A stretch of 64,000 bases of DNA from Paenibacillus sp. R14(2021) (GCF_019431355.1 NZ_CP080269.1:5575001-5639000); one strand, 5' to 3'. Shown: positions 24,633 through 34,252, numbered from the stretch's first letter. Numbers and translations: made by a program. The notes: generated by a model from the sequence alone, not told the origin.

Positions 24633-25871
24633 ATGATGTCGTTCAAATCCACCCTGGCTTCAGTCAAGCTGAGTCTCGGACCCCGCGCTTGGCATAATTT
24701 TCGCTGCGATGTCGGCGCTTCCGTATTATTCAGCTTTTTCAACGTCGTTTTCAACCAGTTCTATATCCCGATGGCCATTCAGCAGGGGGCATCCAACATG
24801 CAGGTTGGATTGTTGTCTGCCGCCCCGGCGGTCGGGCTGCTGTTCTCTCCCTTGTGGGCAGGCTTTATTGAACGCTCCGATCCCAAGCCATTCGTTACGA
24901 TTCCGAATCTGATCGGGCGCGCATTAATCATTTTACCGGCATTCTATGGCGTTCCTCTTGCTTATGTCGCTGCCGCATTATGCTTTCATCTGCTGATGGG
25001 CATTCAAGCGCCTGCCTATGCATCGCTTGTCATCCGCATGTACCCGCCTGAGCATCGCGGCAAGCTGATGGGGAATACGAGGGTGGCGATGGGCGCACTC
25101 ATGATTCCAGTGGCTTACGGAATCGGCAAATGGATCGATGCCTCAGGCCCGTCCGGATCACTCCTATTCGCGGCGGTCACCGGCATGCTGTCCATTCTAG
25201 TGTTCGCGCTTGTGAAGGGACGCAAGGCAGCGACGCCGAAGCTGCAGGGCTCGAAACGATTTGCGTTTCGCGAGCAGCTCCAGCTGATTAAGCAGCATCG
25301 GGAGCTTGCGGTGTTTTTCCTAGCATGCACCTGCACCGGCTTCGGTAATATCGTGGCCGTGCCGCTGTACAGCATTATTCAGGTGGACCGGCTGGAGCTG
25401 ACCAATACGCAGATCGGTATTGCGCGCGTCGTTTATTATCTGTGTCTGCTCTTCTCTTTCTATTTGACAGGGAGGATCATTGACAAGCTCTCGGCGAAGC
25501 ACACCATTGCTTTCGGACTTGCTGCATTTACGATCGTTCCGCTATGCTACGCGCTTCTCGGCAATTACAGCGCCGTCTTAATCGGAAGCGGTATTCAAGG
25601 CATAGGCGACGCTATTTGGGACATCGGGTTTCTCGCGTATATGTTTCGAATGGCGCCAGGGCGCGAGGCGGTCGTCGTCGGGCTCCACTTTATGCTCTTC
25701 GGCGTCCGCGGCACGATCGGGCCTCTGCTCAGTACGTATTTGTCGGACGTTATTCCGCTTGCTTCTATTCTTATCGCTGCGGGCTGCTTTGGCCTGGTCG
25801 GCTTCGCCGCCTTTGTCTTGTACAACAGGAATAACTACGGAGAGCCTGGCATGCTGCGTCCCAGCTCATAA
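24633..25871 (+). CDS. MFS transporter
   Basis: A 412-residue major facilitator with about 12 hydrophobic helices. An MFS-type loop is visible between helices 2 and 3 (GFIERSDPKPFVTIPN), and a RMYPPEHRGKLMGNTRVAMG loop between 4 and 5 recalls the motif found in sugar and drug efflux carriers. The substrate is not evident. The double ATG at 24633/24636 follows GGAGAGGG. It is divergent to ltaS and ends at a strong terminator, so it is transcribed alone. Confidence 0.85.
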   Translation: MMSFKSTLASVKLSLGPRAWHNFRCDVGASVLFSFFNVVFNQFYIPMAIQQGASNMQVGLLSAAPAVGLLFSPLWAGFIERSDPKPFVTIPNLIGRALIILPAFYGVPLAYVAAALCFHLLMGIQAPAYASLVIRMYPPEHRGKLMGNTRVAMGALMIPVAYGIGKWIDASGPSGSLLFAAVTGMLSILVFALVKGRKAATPKLQGSKRFAFREQLQLIKQHRELAVFFLACTCTGFGNIVAVPLYSIIQVDRLELTNTQIGIARVVYYLCLLFSFYLTGRIIDKLSAKHTIAFGLAAFTIVPLCYALLGNYSAVLIGSGIQGIGDAIWDIGFLAYMFRMAPGREAVVVGLHFMLFGVRGTIGPLLSTYLSDVIPLASILIAAGCFGLVGFAAFVLYNRNNYGEPGMLRPSS

Positions 25872-25875
25872 ACAT

Positions 25876-25921
25876 AGAAGCCTCCGCAGCCATCGATCCC
25901 AAGGTGGCTGCGGAGGCTTCT
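25876..25921. terminator. bidirectional terminator
   Basis: A perfect 17-bp stem (AGAAGCCTCCGCAGCCA and its complement) lies between the convergent MFS and yhbH genes. Confidence 0.92.
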
Positions 25922-25929
25922 TAGCGTGT

Positions 25930-27090
25930 TTACACGGCCATTTCCCGTTTGCGGAAGAAGGATTTCAGCGCGTTGTACACTTCTCCTTTTTCCTTAATGA
26001 CATAATGCATGAAGTTCGGCAGGTTAATGTGCTTATAGGCGGACATGAGCGTACTGGAGCGGTTATACTGATTGACCTCGCCGTAGCCAAACAGATTGGC
26101 GCGTTTCAGCAGCTCGCCGATCAGCTTGACGCAGCGCTCGTTGTCACTCGTAAGATTATCGCCGTCCGAGAAGTGAAACGGATAGATATTATACATGGAA
26201 GGCGGGTAGCGGGTATCGATGATATCCAGTGCCTTGATGTACGCCGACGAGCAGATCGTGCCGCCGCTTTCGCCGCGGGTGAAGAACTCTTCCTCGGTCA
26301 CCTCTTTGGCCTCGGTATGATGCGCGATGAATACGATTTCCACATGCTCGTATTGATGCCTGAGGAAGCGCGTCATCCAGAAGAAGAAGCTGCGGGCAAC
26401 GTACTTCTCGAAGCTGCCCATACTGCCGCTCGTGTCCATCATCGCTAGAATGACTGCGTTGGATTGCGGCTTCACGATTTCTTCCCAAGTCTTGTAGCGC
26501 AGATCATCCGGCGAGATGCCGTGTATACCAGGGCTGCCCTGTGTTGCGTTGCGCTTCAGATTCTCCAGAATCGTGCGCTTCTTGTCGATGTTGGACATGA
26601 TGCCTTTCTTGCGGATATCGTTGAACCGGATTTCCTTCGATTCCAATTGATCGCGGTCCTTCTGCTTAAGGAAAGGGAGCTCCAGCTCCTCGAAGAGCAT
26701 CGATTCCAGCTCGGCGAGGCTGATCTCCGCCTCGACGATGTCTTCTCCCGGCTGGTCGCCCGCATTCTCGCCTTTGCCGCCCTTCTGGGCGGAAGCGGGA
26801 TCTACGCCGAGCACGTCGCCGACTTGGCTGTCGCCGTCGCCTTGGCCGACATGCTTGTTTTTGTTGAAATTATAAACGAACCGAAATTCATCGAGACTGC
26901 GAATCGGCACTTTAATGACGTGTTTCCCGTCTGACATAATGATATTCTCTTCGGACACGAGATCAGGCAGGTTTTGCTTGATGGCTTCACGGACCTTCTG
27001 CTGGTGTCTGGCTTGATCCTGATGGCCTTTCCGGTGCAGCGACCAGTCTTCGCGCGATACGGTATACAACGTTCCATTGTCGTCTGTCAT
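25930..27090 (-). CDS. yhbH: YhbH family protein (DUF444, VWA-like)
   Basis: A 386-residue YhbH/YeaH protein. The N-terminal third is charged and has a Gly/Asp-rich linker ([20 protein letters not shown]). The C-terminal half is a von Willebrand A-like domain with the MIDAS motif DTSGSMGSF and the conserved [29 protein letters not shown] stretch. In Bacillus it follows prkA directly; here it is 10.5 kb away. In enterobacteria YeaH forms a unit with YeaG (PrkA). The ATG at 27090 has GGGAGGTG at good spacing. Upstream on its strand, TCACATA-N15-AATAGAAT weakly resembles a sigma-E promoter. Confidence 0.95.
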   Translation of the reverse strand: MTDDNGTLYTVSREDWSLHRKGHQDQARHQQKVREAIKQNLPDLVSEENIIMSDGKHVIKVPIRSLDEFRFVYNFNKNKHVGQGDGDSQVGDVLGVDPASAQKGGKGENAGDQPGEDIVEAEISLAELESMLFEELELPFLKQKDRDQLESKEIRFNDIRKKGIMSNIDKKRTILENLKRNATQGSPGIHGISPDDLRYKTWEEIVKPQSNAVILAMMDTSGSMGSFEKYVARSFFFWMTRFLRHQYEHVEIVFIAHHTEAKEVTEEEFFTRGESGGTICSSAYIKALDIIDTRYPPSMYNIYPFHFSDGDNLTSDNERCVKLIGELLKRANLFGYGEVNQYNRSSTLMSAYKHINLPNFMHYVIKEKGEVYNALKSFFRKREMAV

Positions 27091-27171
27091 GCGTGAGACA
27101 CCTCCCAAACCGAATGAGCATGTTGTTATTCATTCTATTCAAGTCTCGGGCGGTTATGTGAAGCAAAACGT

Positions 27172-27702
27172 CTACGGCTCGATGCTGTCGATGACCGCAC
27201 TGCCCCACGGAGCAGCCTTAATATGAACAATCAGGTTCCCTGCGCGCTGCTCAAGGGACTTGCCGGTGTTCTCTTGGACATAATACTGTTCCAGACCGTA
27301 CGTAATCCGGATGCGGTCCGAATCCATATATTGCACGCGGCCTTTCAGGACGACTTCCCCTGCCGAGCGGGAAGGTTTGCGGTCATAGACGCCGGTAACC
27401 TCATACGTCTTCGTCGAGCGATTCTCCGCAAGCCGTACGTATACGCTGCCGCCTCGCTTCGGCTCGGGGGAGGCAGACTTCCATTTGGTTTGCTCAACGC
27501 TGTTGATTTGGTAGTTCAACTGCACGTAATCGCCGTAGAGCTGGTCGCGCGGGTCGACGGGGACCGTTTGCAAGCGAATATCTTTGCCTACCCAGAGCGC
27601 GGAATAATGGAACAAAACGATACCGGCGAGAAAAAGCAGCTGCAGTGCGACGAGGATACCGAGCCAGCTGCCGCGCCGCGGCCTTAATTCCGATTTACGC
27701 AT
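27172..27702 (-). CDS. GDYXXLXY-domain membrane protein
   Basis: A 176-residue protein with one N-terminal transmembrane helix (about 14-34) and an extracytoplasmic domain that carries the family-defining GDYVQLNY motif. The domain is found next to, or fused with, DUF2157 and DUF4401 membrane proteins; the function is unknown. The ATG at 27702 is chosen because GGAGGA lies 7 bases upstream, and it overlaps the stop of the DUF2157 gene by 8 bases. Together the pair is a conserved membrane module. Confidence 0.85.
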   Translation of the reverse strand: MRKSELRPRRGSWLGILVALQLLFLAGIVLFHYSALWVGKDIRLQTVPVDPRDQLYGDYVQLNYQINSVEQTKWKSASPEPKRGGSVYVRLAENRSTKTYEVTGVYDRKPSRSAGEVVLKGRVQYMDSDRIRITYGLEQYYVQENTGKSLEQRAGNLIVHIKAAPWGSAVIDSIEP

Positions 27703-28927
27703 GAGGGTCGTCCTCCTCTTTGATCTCCGCAAGGAATTGTTTCTTTCGACGGTTCAAGAACCATCCTAGGGCAAGGAGAATGACGCCGCCCAGGATGAAG
27801 AAGATCGATTTGTCCATGAAATCCCATGCCAGCTTACCGTATGCGGACATCGTGCTGGTCAGGAACAACAATGTGCCGAGATTGATTTTGACAGGCCATT
27901 CCTCGGCATAGCCGCGCCAGAGCAGGTACAGCGAGAAGACGAACAGTGCCAGCAGATACGCGGCATCAGCGCCATGCGGCAGGTAGAAGAACGGAATGGC
28001 TAGCAGCCAATCCGGACTCGACATCAGCCGGTTAGAGCGGGCTTTGCCAAGCAGAGACAAGAGAAACAGTGCGGCAAGCGCCAGGCTGAACCACAGCGGC
28101 TCGGCAGCCAGATTCTTCAGAAACGTAGAGTCGCTGCCATCATGCCAGAACAAGACGATAAACAGGCTGTGCAGGAAGGAAGCAATCAGCGGAATCGCTT
28201 GAAACGGATAGATGGATCTGCGTGCCTTCGACCAGTCGAATACGGCGTACAGCAGCCAGACGGGAATGAAGAACCATGTGAATGACCATTCCATGACGTT
28301 CACAAGAAGGAGGCATTGAATCGTGAAGCTGGCCGCAAGCAGCCATGCGAGAAGCGTATCTTGGCGCCGCAGCCAATAGAATCCGAGGCCGATCGTCATG
28401 AGGCCGAAGGATACGAAGCTGAAATCGTTGAATTCCGTCGCGTTATACCACTGCGAGCAAGTGAAGATCAGCAGCGTGATTAGAAAGAGATAACGGCTCG
28501 GCACCAAATACGTGAGGACCAGGCCCGCGCAGCCCCATACGGTGAACGAAGTAATGTCGTAAGCCTGCAGATGGAACATTTGACCCACGAGAATAATGCC
28601 CGCGCCAAACGAGAGCAGTCCAAGGCCGATCAGACCGATGCCTAGCTTCTCGTGATTTTTGCGGCGGAACGTTTCGCCTGCTGCATAGAAACCGGCAATC
28701 ATGATGCCGATCAGGATGAGCCGCATCAGCTGTGAAATATCGCCCCAATTGGCGGCGATGAAACTAAGAATACCGAGACCGACAAGCATGCTGCCGAGCA
28801 GCGGAATTAACCCGGCCGCCCGTTTCCTCTCGGGATAATAAGCAAGGAGCTGCCCAAGCTGATCTTGCGAGATGATGCCTTTACGTGTCCATTCCGGACC
28901 TTCCTGCTGCAGCCATTTTCTGCTCAT
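27695..28927 (-). CDS. DUF2157 polytopic membrane protein
   Basis: A 410-residue protein with a soluble N-terminal segment (MSRKWLQQEGPEWTRKGIIS, then an LGQLLAYYP helix) followed by about 12 hydrophobic helices. The pattern LLGSMLVGLGILSFIAANW is the DUF2157 signature. The function is unknown. The ATG at 28927 has AAAGAGGTG upstream and begins the conserved N-terminus; an upstream in-frame extension lacks a site. It is translationally coupled to the GDYXXLXY gene downstream. Confidence 0.87.
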   Translation of the reverse strand: MSRKWLQQEGPEWTRKGIISQDQLGQLLAYYPERKRAAGLIPLLGSMLVGLGILSFIAANWGDISQLMRLILIGIMIAGFYAAGETFRRKNHEKLGIGLIGLGLLSFGAGIILVGQMFHLQAYDITSFTVWGCAGLVLTYLVPSRYLFLITLLIFTCSQWYNATEFNDFSFVSFGLMTIGLGFYWLRRQDTLLAWLLAASFTIQCLLLVNVMEWSFTWFFIPVWLLYAVFDWSKARRSIYPFQAIPLIASFLHSLFIVLFWHDGSDSTFLKNLAAEPLWFSLALAALFLLSLLGKARSNRLMSSPDWLLAIPFFYLPHGADAAYLLALFVFSLYLLWRGYAEEWPVKINLGTLLFLTSTMSAYGKLAWDFMDKSIFFILGGVILLALGWFLNRRKKQFLAEIKEEDDPHA

Positions 28928-29077
28928 TTGCTGCACCTCTTTCTGCGTTCTTACTCTCAAGTATAGCCATTCTGACGGCTGCACCTAGTACCAACTTTTC
29001 ATAGTACCGGGCAGGTGTGACGGGGCTGCTATTTGGAGAGTCACCTATGAATGAAATTCTGCATCGAGACATAAGAA

Positions 29078-29103
29078 AAGAGACTGCGGCTGCGCAGTCT
29101 CTT
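29078..29103. terminator. terminator of the DUF4190 gene
   Basis: AAGAGACTGCG pairs with CGCAGTCTCTT around GCT/GC; on the minus strand it is followed by TTTTCTTAT. Confidence 0.85.
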
Positions 29104-29117
29104 CGATTTTTACCGTA

Positions 29118-29582
29118 TTACACAGACCCGCTGCCAAGGGCGAGTCCAAGTATAAGCAAGCCGATAAATCCGATGGGAAGCAGTGCATTCAGCACGATGC
29201 CAAGGATCGAGAACGTCTTGCGTTTGTTTCTGGAACAGATGCCGATAATGCCAAGTATCAGGCCGGTGATGCTGACCGCGCAGGAGCCGATCATAAGCAC
29301 GCCGGCAATTAGGATCGGCATGATTGCAGCCGTATCATTCCATTCGTCCTCAAGTTGAAGACGAAAGGAGTTAGAGTTGCCGTCAGACGGAATGTGGTTC
29401 ATAATAAATGATGTTGCGACGACGATAGCGATGATAAAAACGATTATGCTGACGAGTCCAAGAATAAATGCTGTGATGCCCAATTTCGTATGGGTTTTCT
29501 TCGGTTCCTCTTCGCGGAACGGTTCGAGATTGTAATGGTGCTGCTGCGAAAACTCATTTTCGATCGTCTGTTGCTCGCTCAT
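29118..29582 (-). CDS. DUF4190-like small membrane protein
   Basis: A 154-residue protein: a hydrophilic, Gln/Glu-rich N-terminus (about 1-34), a helix (GITAFILGLVSIIVFIIAIV), a polar loop of about 30 residues, and two more helices, with the GLILGIIGI and SILGIVLNALLPI patterns common to DUF4190 proteins. No function is known. The ATG at 29582 is supported by GGGGA 8 bases upstream. It is divergent to the DUF423 gene and has its own terminator. Confidence 0.75.
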   Translation of the reverse strand: MSEQQTIENEFSQQHHYNLEPFREEEPKKTHTKLGITAFILGLVSIIVFIIAIVVATSFIMNHIPSDGNSNSFRLQLEDEWNDTAAIMPILIAGVLMIGSCAVSITGLILGIIGICSRNKRKTFSILGIVLNALLPIGFIGLLILGLALGSGSV

Positions 29583-29663
29583 AGCTATCATCCCCTTTTT
29601 ATGGTTCGTTTGCTACCGTACATTCTAACGCATTTTACAGTCATTGGAAAGGATGGATAAGAG

Positions 29664-30047
29664 ATGTTTAACAAATATGGCGCATACGGCGCGATTCATG
29701 CCTTGCTGGCCGTGGCATTAGGCGCGTTCGGCGCTCATGGACTTAAGGACAAATTAACGGCAGAGATGCTGAACGTTTTTGAAACGGGTGTCAGGTACCA
29801 TATGTATCATGCCATCGGACTTCTGCTTATCGCGCTTGCCGCAGACCGGGTTGGCAAAGAAGGCAGCATCCGCTGGGCGGCGCGTCTGATGCATCTGGGC
29901 ATTTTCTTGTTTTCGGGCAGTTTGTACGCGCTAAGCTTGTCCGGGATTAAGCATCTTGGCATTATTACCCCGTTCGGCGGGCTCGCGTTTATCGTAGCAT
30001 GGGCGCTTGCCGCGTATTCGATTTGGAAGGCGAAGAACAACAACTAA
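29664..30047 (+). CDS. DUF423 membrane protein (YwdK-like)
   Basis: A 127-residue protein with four transmembrane helices and the DUF423 signature LGAFGAHGLKDKL, followed by ETGVRYHMYHAIGLLLIALA and GSLYALSLSGIKHLGIITPFGGLAFI. The family is widespread and its function is not settled. The start has GGAAAGGATGG-type purines upstream. It ends at a perfect bidirectional hairpin. Confidence 0.92.
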   Translation: MFNKYGAYGAIHALLAVALGAFGAHGLKDKLTAEMLNVFETGVRYHMYHAIGLLLIALAADRVGKEGSIRWAARLMHLGIFLFSGSLYALSLSGIKHLGIITPFGGLAFIVAWALAAYSIWKAKNNN

Positions 30048-30052
30048 TTGCA

Positions 30053-30099
30053 AGAGGCTCCAGAATCCGCAAGCGTGCTTGAAGGATTCTGGAGCCTCT
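30053..30099. terminator. bidirectional terminator
   Basis: A perfect 16-bp stem (AGAGGCTCCAGAATCC and its complement) with a 15-base loop. Confidence 0.92.
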
Positions 30100-30131
30100 A
30101 TTGATATGCGAAGCCAGCTATATCATGCCTG

Positions 30132-30638
30132 TTATACGAAATCGTCGATTTCGTATAGGGTAAATGCATAGACCTGCTTCTCGTCCACATGGTAGACGGT
30201 CAGGATTTGAGTCGTTTCGTCCAAATTAATGATACGGCAAGGAATATTCAGCTTAACTCCAAAGCCTTTGTTTACCGTCAGCCGGGTCAGCCGGTTTTCT
30301 GCGATGAACATTTTAATGCGATCCGTAATGAAAGTGAGATCCACGGCATGACCGGCCGGCGGGGAGGCAGCGGGTTCAGAGGGCTGCTTGTCCGGCTGTT
30401 GAAAGCGCGCTGGTTCATGGTTCACAGGCTTTTCGCAAATGAAAGCGTTATCTTCTAGTGATTCGATAATACGGCCCATCTCTATTCCGGACTTTATCCG
30501 GAAGTCGGCAAAACCAGCCTCGTTCAGCACTCGGAGCAGCTGCTCCATAGCTCTTGGGTTGGTGTCGTTCTCTATAAGAATATCGACAGTAAACAAGTGG
30601 GCGGTTGGTTGACTATTTTCCTTATTCGCTTTGTTCAT
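30132..30638 (-). CDS. conserved hypothetical protein
   Basis: A 168-residue soluble protein that I do not recognise. Residues 14-60 alternate strand and helix (HLFTVDILIENDTNPRAMEQ...) like a small alpha/beta domain; a Pro-rich linker (about 80-98) follows; the C-terminal half has strands ending VYAFTLYEIDDF. There are no obvious catalytic residues, membrane segments or cysteine clusters. The ATG at 30638 has GGAG 8 bases upstream. It is divergent to the YunC gene, with a 7-bp inverted repeat (AGGACTA/TAGTCCT, 30684-30704) between them. Confidence 0.6.
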   Translation of the reverse strand: MNKANKENSQPTAHLFTVDILIENDTNPRAMEQLLRVLNEAGFADFRIKSGIEMGRIIESLEDNAFICEKPVNHEPARFQQPDKQPSEPAASPPAGHAVDLTFITDRIKMFIAENRLTRLTVNKGFGVKLNIPCRIINLDETTQILTVYHVDEKQVYAFTLYEIDDFV

Positions 30639-30829
30639 TTCGCCACTCCATGACTTCTTAAAGTACATCCATCATATCACTTAAGGACTAAGAAATGTAG
30701 TCCTAATGTCGCTTATTTGCTTTAGACTGTCGAATCTGCCAACACTTCGCAATGCCGGCCCGCATATAGTGAATAAGAATTTGCATTCGAGCATGTCGGA
30801 GCGGTTCATTGTGGGAGGAGGTGTTTCGG

Positions 30830-31135
30830 ATGATGCGAATGGTTCCAATAATACTGGCAGACGGCAGTACGGCGCTCGGGGTTGAAGTGCTGCTGCCGAA
30901 GACGACCTTGCTCGCCGTTGCGACGGATCGAGGCTATATCATGTGCGGGGCGCTTGATGTCGCTCTTCTGAACGAGCGATTGAAGGATCGCGGCATTATT
31001 GCCGGCCGGGCAGTCGGCGTAAGAACGCTGGATGAACTGATGGCAGCGCCGCTTGAATCCATTACGAGTGAAGCGGAAGCGCTCGGTATTACGGTAGGCA
31101 TGAAAGGCGCGGATGCGCTTCTCTTGATGGTATAG
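30830..31135 (+). CDS. yunC: YunC family protein (DUF1805)
   Basis: A 101-residue protein with the DUF1805/YunC pattern: GSTALGVEVLLPKTTLLAVATDRGYIMCGALDV, then a helix (LLNERLKDRGIIAGRAVGVRTLDELM) and a GITVGMKGADAL loop. The fold is small alpha/beta; the function is unknown. The ATG at 30830 follows a strong GGGAGGAGGTG. In Bacillus yunC sits near yunD, whose homologue is 12 kb away here. Confidence 0.87.
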   Translation: MMRMVPIILADGSTALGVEVLLPKTTLLAVATDRGYIMCGALDVALLNERLKDRGIIAGRAVGVRTLDELMAAPLESITSEAEALGITVGMKGADALLLMV

Positions 31136-31167
31136 ATTGCAGCTCAGATCGGATGAGGCAAAAAGAA

Positions 31168-31203
31168 GGCAGCCGGCGCATGATAATCATGAGCGCGGCT
31201 GCC
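31168..31203. terminator. bidirectional terminator
   Basis: GGCAGCCG pairs with CGGCTGCC, with inner CATGAT/ATCATG pairing, between the convergent yunC and mtnA genes. Confidence 0.8.
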
Positions 31204-31210
31204 GTATTAT

Positions 31211-32278
31211 TTATTCGAACAAGGCTTTGAGGTTGACATCGAACGGAGGGCGAATGATGCCTTTCTCCGTAATAATCGCCGTCACGTATTCATTCGGCGT
31301 TACGTCGAATGCAGGATTGAAGACCTTCACGCCGACAGGAGCCGTACGCTTGCCGAAGCCTTCCGTAATTTCCTCTGCGTTCCGCTCTTCGATCGGAATC
31401 TCATCGCCGTTCGGCGTGTTGAGGTCAATGGTCGACAATGGACAAGCCACATAGAACGGGATGCCGTGCGCCTTGGCGAGAACGGCAACGCTGTAGGTGC
31501 CGATTTTGTTGGCGACATCCCCATTCGCCGCAACGCGGTCCGTGCCGACGATAACGGCGTCGACCCAGCCTTTGCTCATGACCATGCCGGCCATGTTATC
31601 GCAGATCAGCGTCACGTCGACACCGGCTTGCTGCAGCTCGAAGGCCGTCAATCTCGCGCCTTGCAGCACGGGACGGGTCTCATCCGCGAACACACGCAGC
31701 TTCATGCCCTGCTCCTGCGCCAGATAGAAGGGAGCAAGCGCCGTGCCGTATTTGGCTGTGGCAAGTCCGCCAGCGTTGCAGTGCGTAAGCACGCCCATAT
31801 CTTCCTTGAAGAGCGTCAGTGAATGCTCGCCGATCATGCGGTTCGTTTCCTCGTCCTCGCTCTGGATCGTAATTGCTTCCTGAAGCAGCGCTTCTTGGCA
31901 GGCGTTAATATCCGAATCGCCTTCAGCGAGCACGGCAGCGCGGGCATTCATGCGATCAAGCGCCCAGAACAGATTGACTGCGGTAGGGCGCGAGGTGGCT
32001 AGATGCGCCGCGGACGCTTGGACCGCTTGAAGCCATGCCGGCTTATCGGACGCGTCGCGGCTGCCCAGAACGACGCCATAGGCAGCGGCAATGCCGATAG
32101 CAGGAGCTCCGCGTACCTTCAAGTGGCGAATCGCTTCCCAGACATCCTGTGCGGATACGAGAGGCAGGTAGACGATTTCTTCGGGCAGCAGCCGCTGGTC
32201 GAGCAGGTCCAGGTGTATTCCCTTCCAGATCACAGATTGCAAACCATTATAAGCAGCAGTTTCCATAGTTGGTTTCAT
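31211..32278 (-). CDS. mtnA: S-methyl-5-thioribose-1-phosphate isomerase
   Basis: Methionine salvage enzyme that isomerises methylthioribose-1-phosphate to methylthioribulose-1-phosphate. The 355-residue protein shows [29 protein letters not shown], the catalytic Cys region [31 protein letters not shown], and [19 protein letters not shown] with the catalytic Asp. Length is normal. It starts 9 bases after mtnK, in the same orientation, and is the second gene of an mtnKA operon. Confidence 0.97.
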   Translation of the reverse strand: MKPTMETAAYNGLQSVIWKGIHLDLLDQRLLPEEIVYLPLVSAQDVWEAIRHLKVRGAPAIGIAAAYGVVLGSRDASDKPAWLQAVQASAAHLATSRPTAVNLFWALDRMNARAAVLAEGDSDINACQEALLQEAITIQSEDEETNRMIGEHSLTLFKEDMGVLTHCNAGGLATAKYGTALAPFYLAQEQGMKLRVFADETRPVLQGARLTAFELQQAGVDVTLICDNMAGMVMSKGWVDAVIVGTDRVAANGDVANKIGTYSVAVLAKAHGIPFYVACPLSTIDLNTPNGDEIPIEERNAEEITEGFGKRTAPVGVKVFNPAFDVTPNEYVTAIITEKGIIRPPFDVNLKALFE

Positions 32279-32287
32279 TTCCTTTCA

Positions 32288-33541
32288 TTAAGCCTTATCC
32301 GCTTCGGCAGCTGTTTGTACGGCATCGATAAGCTGGCTGATGGATACGGCGCTTCGGTTCAGCTTTAGCAGCGATTTGCCGATGCTGAGTGCCAGGCGCT
32401 GCGCGCGTTCGCGGGCGGCGGCATCTTCAAGCTTGTCGATATCAGCAACATGGGCAAGACCGACAACGCGGCGGACCATTTTGGCCCCGGCAAAGCCGAT
32501 GCTGTCCTGCAGCAGGCGCTGCAGGTAATTGGCTTTGTAGCCTGGCGCGGAATTGGCCAAGCGGTCAACACCGTGGTCCTCCCAGAGCGCAAGGAATTTC
32601 GCTTCGAACTGCGTCCAGATGTCAGTGATCGTTTGCAGCAGGTAACCGCGGAAGTCCGCTCGTTCTGCATCCGTCTTGTCCCAGCCCTCGCGCGAAGCGT
32701 AATGAAGCAGCAGGTTCGCAAGTATGGCGCCGATATCGAAGCCCATCGGTCCGAAGTACGCGAACTCGGGGTCAATGACCTTCGTTGATTCCGGCGTTAT
32801 AAAGATACTGCCCGTGTGCAAATCGCCGTGAAGCAGCGCCTGCGCATGCGTCAGAAACTTCTCCCGTAGGATCGCGACTTCAAGGTGAAGCTCGCCGTCT
32901 TTCCAAAGCGCCTCGAGCTCATCGCGGATTGCGGGGTCGAAATTGTTCGTATCGGCATCCATGTAGGGATGATCGAAGATCAGATCCTCCGTTATTTTGC
33001 ACAGCTCCGGATTCGTGAAGCTGCGTGCACGCAGTTTCTTCTCCTGCTGATTGTGCCCCAGATCGCTTGTGTAGAACAAGGTTTGGGCGAGGAACGTGGA
33101 GATATGTCCGGCAAAAAGCGGATAACGTCCGTTGTTCATCAATCCTTGGCGCATAATGACATGATCGCTCAAATCTTCCATAATGGTGAGCGCAAGCTCT
33201 TCATCATAGAGGTAGACGGCGGGGACAAGCCCCGGTGCCAGCTCGCCTTCGAGCAGCAGCGCCTCGCTTTCGATGCGTGCACGGTCAAGCGTCAGCGGCC
33301 AGGACTCGCCGACAACTTTCGCGTAAGGGAGAGCCTGCTTCATAATAATGCTGCGGCCCGAAGCGGGGTCCGAGATATGGAAGACCAAATTCAAATTGCC
33401 GTCGCCGATTTCCCGGCTGACAAGTTCAGCGCCCGGTGGGAATATGCCTTTCAGGGAACGGGCGATTTTGATAGCTTCAGCTTCATCTAAAGGATGATAA
33501 GCAGACATGAAGTTGTCCACCTCCGAATTGTAGTTAGTCAT
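32288..33541 (-). CDS. mtnK: S-methyl-5-thioribose kinase
   Basis: Phosphorylates methylthioribose, the first dedicated salvage step. The 417-residue kinase has the glycine-poor loop EIGDGNLNLVFHI, the ATP-binding Lys (IIMKQALPY), the catalytic loop LLHGDLHTGSIFI, and the metal-binding Asp (VIDPEFAYFGPMGFDIGAILAN). It leads the mtnKA operon. In Bacillus this operon is controlled by a SAM-I riboswitch; here the leader is under 60 bases and no S-box fold is seen. An ATG with GAGGAG upstream starts the gene. Confidence 0.97.
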   Translation of the reverse strand: MTNYNSEVDNFMSAYHPLDEAEAIKIARSLKGIFPPGAELVSREIGDGNLNLVFHISDPASGRSIIMKQALPYAKVVGESWPLTLDRARIESEALLLEGELAPGLVPAVYLYDEELALTIMEDLSDHVIMRQGLMNNGRYPLFAGHISTFLAQTLFYTSDLGHNQQEKKLRARSFTNPELCKITEDLIFDHPYMDADTNNFDPAIRDELEALWKDGELHLEVAILREKFLTHAQALLHGDLHTGSIFITPESTKVIDPEFAYFGPMGFDIGAILANLLLHYASREGWDKTDAERADFRGYLLQTITDIWTQFEAKFLALWEDHGVDRLANSAPGYKANYLQRLLQDSIGFAGAKMVRRVVGLAHVADIDKLEDAAARERAQRLALSIGKSLLKLNRSAVSISQLIDAVQTAAEADKA

Positions 33542-33584
33542 TGACAGGCTCCTCTATGCGTTCGATGGAACCCCAAATATATAT

Positions 33585-33631
33585 AGTATAGCGAATTTTA
33601 TTTCGCGTTGGAATACCTCGTTTGTTATAAT
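33585..33631. promoter_or_regulatory. overlapping divergent promoters of mtnKA and the DUF1802 gene
   Basis: On the minus strand TATACT (33590-33585) has a weak TTCCAA -35 at 17 bp. On the plus strand TATAAT (33626-33631) has a poor -35. The two starts are only about 40 bp apart. Confidence 0.5.
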
Positions 33632-33664
33632 AATTCTAATCGAAGAGGAGCGAGGGGGAAAACG

Positions 33665-34252
33665 ATGAGCGCCGAGAACATTACGAAAGGGAAAATTGCG
33701 CTGAAAGAATGGGCCGTAGCGGTTAAGGCGCTTACGGAAGGCAAGCAAATCATGATTCTGCGCAAAGGCGGGATCGCAGAGGAAACAAGGGATTTCCAGC
33801 TTCAATCGCCGCGCTTCTTCTTGCTTCCTGCTTTTGAACATCAAAGGCTTGAGCTGCTGAAGGAAGACTATAGAGGCGATTTAAGGGAAATCATGGAGAC
33901 ATGGAAGCCGGAATCGGCTGTCGTGGAGATTGGAGCTTTCGCAGAAGCCGTCGAAGATATTGAAATTCATGATCAGCAAACGGTGGATTTGCTGGCCGAG
34001 CATCATATCTGGACGGACTCGTTTACGGAGGAGAGATTGAGATGGAAGCGGTCCAAGCCGCTGCATTTGCTGCTGCTGCGCGTAAGCAAGCTGGCAGAGC
34101 CGGTTCAGCTCCCGATGCGGGATGCATATACGGGATGTAAATCATGGGTGAATCTTGAGGAGTTCCCATCCGATATTTCCGTGGAACCCGTATTAAGCGA
34201 CGAAGAATTTACCCGCAGAGCAGAAGCGATTCGCCGCGCAATAGGCAAATAG
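33665..34252 (+). CDS. DUF1802 family protein
   Basis: A 195-residue soluble protein with the DUF1802 pattern: LKEWAVAVKALTEGKQIMILRKGGI near the start, FFLLPAFEHQR, and the C-terminal RDAYTGCKSWVNLEE motif. The function is unknown. The ATG at 33665 follows GAGGGGG. It is divergent to mtnK and upstream of, but not clearly joined to, the suf operon, which has its own promoter candidate. Confidence 0.85.
   Translation: MSAENITKGKIALKEWAVAVKALTEGKQIMILRKGGIAEETRDFQLQSPRFFLLPAFEHQRLELLKEDYRGDLREIMETWKPESAVVEIGAFAEAVEDIEIHDQQTVDLLAEHHIWTDSFTEERLRWKRSKPLHLLLLRVSKLAEPVQLPMRDAYTGCKSWVNLEEFPSDISVEPVLSDEEFTRRAEAIRRAIGK

Noticed and set aside
33542..33640. SAM-I riboswitch upstream of mtnK
   Set aside because: The space is too short and no paired helices of the S-box were found by eye.
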